Positions 1 through 6,895 of a stretch of 13,117 nt of DNA are shown here, piece after piece (the stretch's first letter is position 1; every line of letters starts with the position of its first letter). The notes beneath the pieces were generated by a model. That model made no database searches. It saw nothing but the letters and a program-made list of their open reading frames with translations, and was not told where the DNA came from. Source of the stretch: Planctomycetota bacterium (GTDB taxonomy: Bacteria; Planctomycetota; Brocadiia; Brocadiales; Brocadiaceae); contig JAHFOW010000073.1 of NCBI GenBank assembly GCA_023261465.1, positions 1-13,117 on the forward strand, given 5' to 3'. A program made the position numbers and the translations under genes.

Positions 1-1576
1 TGCCAATATTTTTATCAAAAGGAATGTTTTCCTTTTCTAGTTCTTCCATTGTTTCCCATACCATTTGCTTTGCGCGACGTAACTCCTGAAGCGATGAAAT
101 GAGAGGAAAGAGAATCTTCACATTTCCCAGCGCTGAAGCCCTGAGAAGTGCCCTGAGTTGTGTCTTAAATAACTGGGGATTTTCAAAGCAATAGCGAATA
201 GAACGGCATCCTAAAAAAGGGTTTCCTTCCTTTCGTTCATCCAAATAGGGAAATTTGTCAGCGCCGAGATCGAGCGTTCTAATAATAATTGGCTTATCTT
301 TTAATTCCCGTACTACCGTGGAATATGCCTCAAAATGCTCCTCTTCCGTCGGAGGTTTCGGCGAGCCAAGATAAAGGAATTCTGTTCTGTAAAGCCCGAT
401 TCCTTCTGCATCATATCTTATGTTGGTATTAATTTCTTTTGGAAATTCAATATTCCCATATAAAGTAATATGTTTACCATCGCGCGTGGTCGATGGTTGG
501 TCTTTGAGTTCAGTAGCTAATTTTTCTTCAAAGATATGGATACTTTTGACCTTGTTCTGATAATTTGCCAGTGTCTCATCGTCAGGGCGGACAATAACGA
601 TTCCCCTGTTTCCATCAACAATGACAGTGTCACCGCCAAAAACATCGGTGGTAATGGTACCGAGGCCTACCACCGCCGGTATGCCAAGTGCACGAGCAAC
701 TATGGCGGTATGAGATGTCCTTCCGCCGACATCGGTAGCAAAACCCTTTACTTTTCCCGTGTCGAGCGAGGCCGTTTGCGATGGGGTTATGTCATGCGCA
801 ATTAACACAACTTCCTGGGCAAGATTTTTCAACTCCTCTCTTTTTTCTCCAAGGAGATTTCTTAAAAGTCTCCGTTCGATATCAAAGATGTCACTCACCC
901 TTTCAGCAAGATATGAGTCCTTTACATCCTGGAATTTTCTGATATAGATACGCAAGGCCAGAGATACCGCAAACTCCGACGTAAAATTAGTTTTCTGTAT
1001 CCTCTCTATGATTTCATTTTTTAATCGTTTGTCTTGCAAAACCATCCGGTGGGTGCCGAAGATGGATCCTATTTCAGAACCCAAATTTTCAGAAACCTTT
1101 TGTTCTAGTTCATGGACTTCCTTTTTTGCATCTTCAATAGCTTTTTCAAGCCGGTGAATTTCGCCCTCTACCTCTTCCTTTTTGATTATATGGCGCGGAA
1201 TCCGGTATCCCTCGCTTTCAAACATAAATGCCTCATGGATAACCACTCCTGGTGATACAGCAATTCCCTTCCTGATTTCCATAAATTCTTCTTCGAACTT
1301 ACTTTTTACCAAACCTTCCAGCGCATCCAGCGCCTCGGCTGCATCAGATCCCTTTGCGCTGATGATAATCTCGGTGCCATTTTCAGCTCCGAGCGTTAAC
1401 AATTCAATAACGCTCTTGCCATCGACATCTTTATTCTTTGTTTTTATATGAATCTCGGAATTATACTTATTGGCAATCTCTGCAAACTTGGTTGCAGGCC
1501 GTGCATGCATTCCATTAGAATTCGAGATTTTTACCTTTCGTTCCACTGGTTTGGAATTTAGTATATGAATATCCAT
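1..1576 (-). CDS. ptsI: HPr-Enzyme I fusion (PEP-protein phosphotransferase), 3' end outside window
   Basis: Reading leftwards from ATG 1576, 525 codons stay open to the window edge, so the gene is partial. Residues 1-98 are a full HPr domain with the phospho-acceptor GMHARPA (His24) and a Ser46-equivalent at Ser55 in DGKSV. Residues ~100 onward are Enzyme I: the start IRKGIAVSPG, a helical HPr-binding region, the active-site loop GGRTSHTAIVA (His289), and the PEP-barrel motifs GIGLYRTEFLY (392-402) and RTLDLGADK (433-441). About 150 residues, including the catalytic Cys region, should lie beyond base 1. EI transfers phosphate from PEP to HPr in the cytoplasm; here donor and acceptor are on one chain. 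There is no GAF domain of the EI-Ntr kind. It starts 18 nt after the separate ptsH, with no clear Shine-Dalgarno. Domain identity is directly visible; the phosphorelay role follows from the families. Confidence 0.95.
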   Translation of the reverse strand, partial: MDIHILNSKPVERKVKISNSNGMHARPATKFAEIANKYNSEIHIKTKNKDVDGKSVIELLTLGAENGTEIIISAKGSDAAEALDALEGLVKSKFEEEFMEIRKGIAVSPGVVIHEAFMFESEGYRIPRHIIKKEEVEGEIHRLEKAIEDAKKEVHELEQKVSENLGSEIGSIFGTHRMVLQDKRLKNEIIERIQKTNFTSEFAVSLALRIYIRKFQDVKDSYLAERVSDIFDIERRLLRNLLGEKREELKNLAQEVVLIAHDITPSQTASLDTGKVKGFATDVGGRTSHTAIVARALGIPAVVGLGTITTDVFGGDTVIVDGNRGIVIVRPDDETLANYQNKVKSIHIFEEKLATELKDQPSTTRDGKHITLYGNIEFPKEINTNIRYDAEGIGLYRTEFLYLGSPKPPTEEEHFEAYSTVVRELKDKPIIIRTLDLGADKFPYLDERKEGNPFLGCRSIRYCFENPQLFKTQLRALLRASALGNVKILFPLISSLQELRRAKQMVWETMEELEKENIPFDKNIG

Positions 1577-1594
1577 AAATTAAAATTTCTGATT

Positions 1595-1891
1595 CTAAAA
1601 ATCTTCATTAAAATTGTTTTTTACTAAGCCTTCCAGGACACCCAGGGCCTCGGCCGCATCGGGTCCATTTGCAATGATGATGATTTCAGTGCCTTTCTCT
1701 GCTCCGAGTGTTAAAAGGTCAATAATACTCTTACCGTCTATAGTTTTATTTTTTGCTTTTATAATGATTTCCGATTTATATTTATTGGCAATTTCAGCGA
1801 ATTTAGCAGCAGGACGCGCATGCATACCCTGAGAATTCGTGATTTTACCTTTTCGTTCTAATAAGTTTGAATTTAATCTATGGATATCCAT
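1595..1891 (-). CDS. ptsH: HPr phosphocarrier protein (stand-alone copy)
   Basis: This 98-residue protein has the HPr signature GMHARPAAKFAEIA. His24 is the phospho-acceptor and Ser55, 31 residues later in DGKSI, sits at the regulatory Ser46 position, so regulation by an HPr kinase is possible but no kinase gene is in the window. It is slightly longer than typical HPr (about 88 aa) because of an N-terminal extension beginning MDIH. The same extension and the same length occur in the HPr domain fused to Enzyme I just downstream, and I count roughly three quarters of positions identical, which indicates a tandem duplication. The 142 bp between it and ptsN shows no convincing promoter or terminator, so it is probably in the hpf-ptsN transcript. 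No strong Shine-Dalgarno precedes ATG 1891. Confidence 0.95.
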   Translation of the reverse strand: MDIHRLNSNLLERKGKITNSQGMHARPAAKFAEIANKYKSEIIIKAKNKTIDGKSIIDLLTLGAEKGTEIIIIANGPDAAEALGVLEGLVKNNFNEDF

Positions 1892-2033
1892 AAGATTGTG
1901 CGTTAAAAATATCTTAATACGCCCGATGCCCTACAAGGCTTTTCCGGCGTGAAGAGTTTCCATGAGAGAATTTATTTATATCGGTTAACTGTGCAATCCT
2001 TTTTCTTAAATAGTGAATATCTTTATAACAAAA

Positions 2034-2504
2034 TTATACCTGAATACCGTCAACTTCTTTTAAAATATCTACCATACCGTCTTTTCCATGCGCTTCTCGC
2101 ATAAAACGGCGAAAATCATTATCCCGAATAACCGTTGATATTCTTTCGAGCGCGGCAAGATGTGAACCAGCAGAATCATTGGGGGAAAGTAAAAGAAAGA
2201 AGAGATGGACGGGTTCTCCGTCAAGGGCGTTAAAGTCTATACCATCGGTTGACCGCGCAACAGTTCCAATGATTTTTTTTGTGCAATCATGTTTCGTATG
2301 GGGGACAGCAACACCTTTACCTATTCCGGTACTACCCAGTTCCTCTCTCTTTAAAAGGGATTTTATGACATTTTCTACATCTTTACTCAGGATTTTTTGT
2401 GCATCCTTTAATGAACACACCATCTCCCGAATGACAGATTCTTTATTATTAGCTTTCAGTTCCGTGACTATAGCTTCCTCCACAATAAAATCAGTTAATT
2501 TCAT
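2034..2504 (-). CDS. ptsN: PTS fructose/nitrogen-type EIIA domain protein
   Basis: This is a single-domain EIIA of the fructose/Ntr class, 156 residues from ATG 2504, the usual length for PtsN. The phospho-acceptor is His69 in GKGVAVPHTKHD, preceded by the typical REELGSTGIG and followed by a C-terminal LAALERISTVIRD helix. It takes phosphate from HPr; single-domain EIIAs of this kind mostly act as regulators (potassium transport, sensor kinases, stress) rather than in sugar uptake. I prefer ATG 2504 to an upstream in-frame TTG (2522) because GGAGG at 2516-2520 would be a ribosome site for the ATG and would lie inside the coding sequence if TTG were used. Its start overlaps the end of hpf by 14 nt, indicating translational coupling. 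No EIIB/EIIC is encoded in the window. Confidence 0.92.
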   Translation of the reverse strand: MKLTDFIVEEAIVTELKANNKESVIREMVCSLKDAQKILSKDVENVIKSLLKREELGSTGIGKGVAVPHTKHDCTKKIIGTVARSTDGIDFNALDGEPVHLFFLLLSPNDSAGSHLAALERISTVIRDNDFRRFMREAHGKDGMVDILKEVDGIQV

Positions 2505-2898
2505 ACGATAACCTTCCTCCAATAGAATTGTTTCCCGTTAAGCATCTGGTATATCCTGAAAATCTTCCGTTCCTATTGTTGTCGGCCTTTTCCTTCAAAC
2601 AATCCTTGATTGGATTTTGCCTTTTGTGCTTTTTTAGTTGGGATTCAATCTTATCCACAGCAAGGTCGATCGCCCGGCACATATCTGAATCTGACGACTT
2701 TGCGACCAGGGGAGCGCCTCTCGGAATAGAAACGATCATCCCAACAAGGTGGCTATTATCACCCCCGGTATCTAAAGTAACTTGTATATGCAATATCCAT
2801 TCAAAAATTTTTTTTATTTTTCCGGCCTTTTGCAAGGCATATTTTTTAATTGCCTCCGTGACATTTAAATGCCTTGCAACAATAGTGGTATCTTCCAA
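2491..2898 (-). CDS. hpf: Ribosome hibernation-promoting factor, short type
   Basis: The first ~95 residues match the HPF/YfiA (ribosomal subunit interface) fold: TIVARHLNVTEAIKKYALQKAGKIKKIF at the N-terminus (a beta strand, then the long helix), followed by strands around HIQVTLDTGGDNSHLVGMIV and a second helix CRAIDLAVDKIESQLKKHK. Such proteins bind the 30S decoding region and inactivate ribosomes in stationary phase or stress. The protein has 135 residues; the tail after ~95 is polar and lacks the dimerisation domain of long HPF, so I class it as short type with an extension of unknown use. The start is TTG 2898, placed by alignment of the family N-terminus; there is only a weak AACGGA upstream. 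It heads the hpf-ptsN-ptsH-ptsI unit, an association also common near rpoN in other bacteria, though rpoN is not here. Confidence 0.88.
   Translation of the reverse strand: MEDTTIVARHLNVTEAIKKYALQKAGKIKKIFEWILHIQVTLDTGGDNSHLVGMIVSIPRGAPLVAKSSDSDMCRAIDLAVDKIESQLKKHKRQNPIKDCLKEKADNNRNGRFSGYTRCLTGNNSIGGRLSYEIN
2512..2520 (-). promoter_or_regulatory. Ribosome binding site of ptsN
   Basis: On the minus strand GGAGGAAGG lies about 7-11 nt before ATG 2504 and inside the last codons of hpf. It is one of the stronger Shine-Dalgarno sequences in the window and decides the ptsN start over the TTG at 2522. Confidence 0.7.
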
Positions 2899-2949
2899 AG
2901 GTAAAAATCCGTTCTTCTTTAAGAAGTATTCAAAATATTCAAAACACTT

Positions 2950-2979
2950 ATTTTACATCGATATAAATTTAATAGTCAA
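2950..2979 (-). promoter_or_regulatory. Candidate sigma70-type promoter of hpf-ptsN-pts operon
   Basis: On the minus strand TTGACT (2979-2974), an 18-bp spacer and TAAAAT (2955-2950) each match the consensus at five of six bases. Transcription would begin near 2943, giving a 5' leader of about 45 nt before the TTG start of hpf. It lies in the gap after comF, so the PTS genes can be expressed independently of lptF-comF. Confidence 0.5.
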
Positions 2980-3003
2980 GAAAATTAAATCTACCTATAC
3001 ATT

Positions 3004-3747
3004 TCAAGTATTATACTCGGCTTTTGCAAGCACAAATACATGGACGGATTCTGCGCCGGATTCCTTCAGTTTTTTGGAGCACTCGGAAACCGTTACTCCG
3101 GTTGTTAGCACATCATCGACGAGTAAAATCTTTTTGTCTTTGAATAGCGAGGGATTTTTCACAAAAAACGCATTGTGAACATTTGTCTGCCTCTGTGCCC
3201 TCGACAGTTGAGTTTGAGAAACCGTATTTTTAATACGGCGGAGATTATCCCTTGATATAGGTTTTAAAAGATGTCTTTGGATGCCTCGTGATAGAAGCTC
3301 AGATTGATTGAAACCACGATGGAGTTTTTTCAGCCAGAAAAGAGGCACCGGCACAATAACATCGACGCCGGAAAGAGTTTCTTCGAACCGCGCGTGCCTT
3401 GTTACGATATTGTTAAGTACACTTATGACAAATTTTTGTTTAGCATATTTGAACTTATGGATTAATGTTTTCGTAACGCCATCATAACAAGTAATGGACG
3501 TGATGGTATCAAAGTAGAAATGTTTGCCTTTGCATGCGGGGCATCCTTCCTGTGTTGTTGAGGTGATATGCGGGCCCAGCGCCGTCCCACATCGAACGCA
3601 ATGGTTATTCTGAATAAAAGAAATTGTTTTTTTACAATAAGGACAAAGATAAATTTCCTGTGAATCATTCAAATGTGCATTGCAATGGAGACAGTATCGG
3701 GGATAAAAGAGGTCTAATAGGGCATGGAAGTAGTCACTCAAGGCCAT
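3004..3747 (-). CDS. comF: ComF family phosphoribosyltransferase-like protein
   Basis: This 247-residue protein has the two-part ComF/GntX layout. The N-terminal zinc-ribbon region carries four CxxC pairs (Cys19/22, 35/38, 50/53, 69/72). The C-terminal type I phosphoribosyltransferase fold has VPVPLFWLKKLHRGFNQSELL (130-152) and the PRPP-binding loop ILLVDDVLTTG (207-217), with the ThrThrGly after the paired Asp typical of the family. ComF proteins are needed for DNA uptake in transformable bacteria, probably as an ssDNA-associated factor; in others the role is unclear, and no other competence gene is visible here. Its ATG begins one base after the lptF stop, so it is co-transcribed and probably translationally coupled; it has no Shine-Dalgarno of its own. 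Confidence 0.92.
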   Translation of the reverse strand: MALSDYFHALLDLFYPRYCLHCNAHLNDSQEIYLCPYCKKTISFIQNNHCVRCGTALGPHITSTTQEGCPACKGKHFYFDTITSITCYDGVTKTLIHKFKYAKQKFVISVLNNIVTRHARFEETLSGVDVIVPVPLFWLKKLHRGFNQSELLSRGIQRHLLKPISRDNLRRIKNTVSQTQLSRAQRQTNVHNAFFVKNPSLFKDKKILLVDDVLTTGVTVSECSKKLKESGAESVHVFVLAKAEYNT

Positions 3748-3748
3748 A

Positions 3749-4822
3749 TCACATTTTCATCATATCAAAAAACAGTATACCTACGGACCCAAAAATAATG
3801 ACAGGCAACCATGCCGCCAATAAGGGATGTATCATTCCTGTGTTACCAAGGTTGGAACAGACAAAGGTTAATGCATAAAAAATACCACAGACAAGGACAC
3901 ACAATCCTACCCGTAAAAACAAATTCCTGCTCAATCTTTCAAACCCAACAACGAGAGGAATTCCGAGCAACAGAAGCACAAAATGGGTAATGGTGTATGC
4001 AATTCTGCCGTGAAACAACACACTATTTCTTGGATTATCAGGTTCATTACGGCAGAGTTCCCTTAATTTTTCAAAATTCAGGAGGCTTGGATCCATTCTG
4101 ATTTCTCCAAGCTCCCTTGGAGTTATTGTTGTTTCAAATTCCAAACTGTCTGATTGCTCAACGGGGGCAACCCATTTTCCCTGTTCGTTATAATTTTGCT
4201 TTACTACTCCGGAAAGCAACCATTTGTTATTGCCAATCCATTTTCCCTCTTTGGCGGTGATTGTAAACTTCTTTTTTCTATTTTCATATCGCGCAAGAAT
4301 AAATACTGAGTCCATTTGCTGCGTTTTTGTTTTATATTTCCAGATACGCATGATGGTATTGTTTTCCTTATCCTCGAAAAGAATATTTTTTTGATTCGTA
4401 TCTCCAAACGAGGCACGTCTTAAAATTTCTAGTTTTTCCGCAAGCCTTGGTATAACCCACTCCTGATCTCCAAAAGAGGCGAATGACATAAATACCGTGG
4501 TAATAAAAATAGGGAGCAAGATTCTGTAAAGTGAAATACCAGCAACCTGCATCGCCAGTATCTCCCGGTTTTTCGCCATTCTTACAAGGACAATACTTAC
4601 GGCTATGAGGGTAATAGCAGGAAAAAATTGAAAAATAACCACCGGAAAAAGATATGCATAATAGCGCAATCCCGTACCCAGAGCATCCCCCCCCATTTCC
4701 ACAAACTCTCCCAATTTCTGAAGGAGGTCAACAATAATGTATATACCTGAAATAATAAGTAAGCACAGGAAAAATGTTGGCACAAACGCCCTGAGTATAT
4801 ATCTATCCAGCCTGGAAAACAT
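3749..4822 (-). CDS. lptF: LptF/LptG family LPS export permease (YjgP/YjgQ)
   Basis: This 357-residue inner-membrane protein has the LptF/G architecture: three N-terminal membrane segments (about 10-32, 56-81 and 101-118), a periplasmic beta-rich domain (about 125-260), and three C-terminal segments (about 277-293, 303-322, 331-352). The N-terminus SRLDRYILRAFVPTFFLCLL and the segment AKNREILAMQVAGISLYRIL (the coupling helix that contacts the LptB ATPase) are hallmarks. It extracts lipopolysaccharide from the inner membrane as a partner of LptB2 and a second LptF/G protein, neither of which is in this window. LptF versus LptG cannot be settled without alignment. A promoter about 50 nt upstream and coupling to comF define a two-gene unit. 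ATG 4822 gives a normal N-terminus; the ribosome site is weak. Confidence 0.9.
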   Translation of the reverse strand: MFSRLDRYILRAFVPTFFLCLLIISGIYIIVDLLQKLGEFVEMGGDALGTGLRYYAYLFPVVIFQFFPAITLIAVSIVLVRMAKNREILAMQVAGISLYRILLPIFITTVFMSFASFGDQEWVIPRLAEKLEILRRASFGDTNQKNILFEDKENNTIMRIWKYKTKTQQMDSVFILARYENRKKKFTITAKEGKWIGNNKWLLSGVVKQNYNEQGKWVAPVEQSDSLEFETTITPRELGEIRMDPSLLNFEKLRELCRNEPDNPRNSVLFHGRIAYTITHFVLLLLGIPLVVGFERLSRNLFLRVGLCVLVCGIFYALTFVCSNLGNTGMIHPLLAAWLPVIIFGSVGILFFDMMKM

Positions 4823-4878
4823 GTATTTTTATATTTCGAATAAGAGTGAAGGTTAATCCAACGTATATGCAAAATAAC

Positions 4879-4907
4879 ATTATCTAACAAATTCCCCCAG
4901 ATTTCAA
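4879..4907 (-). promoter_or_regulatory. Candidate sigma70-type promoter of lptF-comF
   Basis: On the minus strand TTGAAA (4907-4902), exactly 17 bp, then GATAAT (4884-4879): five of six matches in each box at optimal spacing. The start site would be near 4872, giving a leader of about 50 nt before ATG 4822. It is the best promoter match I found in the window. Confidence 0.6.
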
Positions 4908-5090
4908 TCGCATAAGCAATATTGTTGTAGCTTTTGGGCATATAGATTTTGTTGGTTTGCTACCGTTCCTGTTAAAAAAAATGCAAGTGCGCCACGGATA
5001 AAAGATAGTCTGATTCGCCTTCAGGCGCTGTATCGTGGTCTTTTGAAAGGGGCAAATAAGGCATCCGGCGTTTGGTAGAAGTAAGAACAG

Positions 5091-5120
5091 TGTAGAGACG
5101 CAAGATTTTGCGTCTCTACA
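5091..5120. repeat. Perfect 13-bp inverted repeat, possible rhlE terminator
   Basis: TGTAGAGACGCAA (5091-5103) is followed by GATT and its exact complement (5108-5120). Transcribed from the rhlE side it would form a strong hairpin starting about 15 nt after the rhlE stop, followed by a T-rich but not uninterrupted tract, so it may also act as a terminator. Its AGAGACG/CGTCTCT arms recur in the imperfect hairpin at 11657-11679. Similar AGAGACG palindromes are, from memory, widely dispersed in several bacterial phyla; I treat it as a REP-like element. Confidence 0.75.
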
Positions 5121-5134
5121 CGATGTGCAGATTA

Positions 5135-6457
5135 TCAATGTGAGCAGCGAGTCCTACGTGTCGAGTTCGTTGAGTGCGAGGCGTGCGGGGAACGTTGCTT
5201 TGCAGCTCCTGAAATTGTCGTCTTTTGTGTACTGTGTCTTGAAATTGAGGACCGTTGCGTTTTAACCTTCTTCACATTCGCTTGCTTGCGGTGGCGTTGG
5301 GGTTGATGGTGTGTATTTTCTGCGCTGGTACGAGGCTGGGTATAATCAAAGCCCTGCAGGGTACGCCGTTCCAGCTTCATGCCGGTAACGCTCTCAATAG
5401 CGCGCACCATAGCTGCATCATCGCGGGTAAAGAGGGTATAGGCATCTCCTGTTTTAGCAGCACGACCTGTGCGTCCGATACGGTGCGTGTAGGCATCGGC
5501 GGTATCGGGCATATCATAGTTAATGACATGTGAAATACAAGATACATCGATGCCGCGGGCAGCGATGTCGGTCGCTACCAGAATCTCGAACGAGCCGTTA
5601 CGAAACCCATCAAGCGCCGCCTGTCTCTGACCCTGGGATAGGTTACCTTGCAGCGACGTTGAACGGTAACCCGCATTTCCCAATTGTTGAGCTACTCGTT
5701 TAGCGCGTATCTTTGTACGGGTAAAAACCAGCACAGACTCCGTGTCGGTTTGATCCAAAAGCGCCATGAGCAGGGCAGTTTTAAGATGTTGATCAACAGG
5801 ATACAATGCATGTGATACGGTGGTCACAGGCATGGTATGATTTATTTGCACCGTGGCCGGATCGCGCAGAATGTCGTGCGCCAAACGCCGGATGTCATCG
5901 GGCATTGTAGCCGAGAAGAACAAGGTCTGCCGTTGTGCCGGCAAGCGCTTCAAAATTTTACGGATATCAGGCAAAAAACCCATGTCAAACATCCGGTCTG
6001 CTTCATCCAGCACGAGCACTTCCAGATGTGACAAATCAATGGTGCCCTGGCGGATATGATCGAGCAGGCGCCCAGGACAGGCTACAGCAATTTCAGCTCC
6101 GTCCCGCAGTTTTCTAACTTGCGGATTTATGTTCACGCCGCCATAAATGGTTACGCTGCGTAACCTTGTTTGTTTGCCCAGCCCGCCGATGGCTTCATGT
6201 ATTTGCTCAGCCAATTCGCGCGTGGGGGCGATTATCAGGGCACGGACACGACCGCGGGGTCCTTGCATCAGTCGTTGCAAAATCGGCAGCACAAAAGCGG
6301 CAGTTTTACCGGTTCCGGTCTGAGCCAAAGCCAGAATATCCTGACCTTGAAGAATGAAAGGTATTGCTTGAAGTTGGACTGGCGTGGGTGCAATGTAACC
6401 CAGCGCCTTCACGCCAGCCGCAATATGCGGATGGAAATTAAATGATTCAAATTTCAC
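5135..6457 (-). CDS. rhlE: DEAD-box ATP-dependent RNA helicase, RhlE type
   Basis: All helicase motifs are present in order: Q motif FESFNFHPHI...TPVQLQ (3-30), motif I AQTGTGKT (45-52), Ia APTRELAEQ (77-85), GG (106-107), Ib PGR (128-130, with Cys instead of the usual Thr before it), II DEAD (151-154), III SAT (182-184), IV VLVFTRTK (242-249), V ATDIAARGID (295-304) and VI HRIGRTGR (325-332). DEADRMFDMGFLPDI and GFDYTQP point to RhlE. It unwinds RNA in ribosome assembly or RNA turnover. After residue ~375 comes a basic, Ser/Thr/His-rich tail, typical as an RNA-binding extension but variable. The start is GTG 6457 with AAGGAG 5 nt away. GC is visibly higher than in its neighbours (36 of 60 bases in 6181-6240, against 20 of 60 in 4321-4380), suggesting horizontal acquisition. 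It is a single-gene unit. Confidence 0.95.
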   Translation of the reverse strand: MKFESFNFHPHIAAGVKALGYIAPTPVQLQAIPFILQGQDILALAQTGTGKTAAFVLPILQRLMQGPRGRVRALIIAPTRELAEQIHEAIGGLGKQTRLRSVTIYGGVNINPQVRKLRDGAEIAVACPGRLLDHIRQGTIDLSHLEVLVLDEADRMFDMGFLPDIRKILKRLPAQRQTLFFSATMPDDIRRLAHDILRDPATVQINHTMPVTTVSHALYPVDQHLKTALLMALLDQTDTESVLVFTRTKIRAKRVAQQLGNAGYRSTSLQGNLSQGQRQAALDGFRNGSFEILVATDIAARGIDVSCISHVINYDMPDTADAYTHRIGRTGRAAKTGDAYTLFTRDDAAMVRAIESVTGMKLERRTLQGFDYTQPRTSAENTHHQPQRHRKQANVKKVKTQRSSISRHSTQKTTISGAAKQRSPHASHSTNSTRRTRCSH

Positions 6458-6895
6458 AGAGTCTCCTTCTGTTAAAACATGAGCCAGGTCTTATATTAGT
6501 AAATGGCTCTCGAATAAAAATATCACAATTAAATGGTACAGAGATTTTCATTTTAAGCAGGTTCCCAAAATATGCCCAGGTGTAAACCAAACCTTCAGGT
6601 TTGAGTCTTTACAGGGGGTATCAGAACTAAAGCCTTGAGTTACATTAGGGATAGCTTGAACACTGCTCATCGCATGAATGCTGCCTAACCGGATTATTGG
6701 AAATGTAGGTTGGAAACAATTGGAATTGGATTCTGACTATTCACTATGTGCCAGTCCAACATGGTTAACTTTTGCAGGTAATTACTTGTTTGTGACCTGT
6801 GTTACACGCAGTGTCGCTTAAACTTTATTTTTCAATTATACAGGAATAATTCTTCAATTAATACAAAATACTAAAATAATTTCAAGGTTTGATTT
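6458..6895. other. Intergenic region upstream of rhlE
   Basis: This 438-bp stretch contains no ORF of note on either strand. I see the rhlE ribosome site (AAGGAG, 6463-6468 minus strand), a small hairpin with 7-bp arms CAAACCT/AGGTTTG (6588-6603), and a perfect TATAAT on the minus strand (6840-6835) without an acceptable -35 box. If that -10 were used, rhlE would have a leader of nearly 380 nt; long leaders are known for cold-induced DEAD-box helicases, but nothing else here demonstrates it. Confidence 0.45.

Larger units (their letters stand above)
4823..5134. other. Intergenic region between rhlE and lptF
   Basis: This 312-bp stretch holds the lptF promoter (4879-4907) and the perfect inverted repeat (5091-5120). 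ORFs of 80-110 codons open across it, but they run through the promoter and the hairpin, overlap lptF out of frame, have no ribosome site and resemble no family I know, so I regard it as non-coding. Confidence 0.6.

Noticed and set aside
536..1451. Plus-strand ORFs of 60-90 codons across the Enzyme I gene
   Set aside because: They are antisense shadows of the HPr-EI gene, whose motifs are unambiguous on the minus strand.
1892..2033. Possible promoter TTGTAG-17-GATATT before ptsH
   Set aside because: The -35 matches at only three positions; operon continuity from hpf explains expression better.
4884..5138. 84-codon minus-strand ORF between rhlE and lptF
   Set aside because: It runs through the perfect hairpin and the lptF promoter, has no ribosome site and resembles nothing known.
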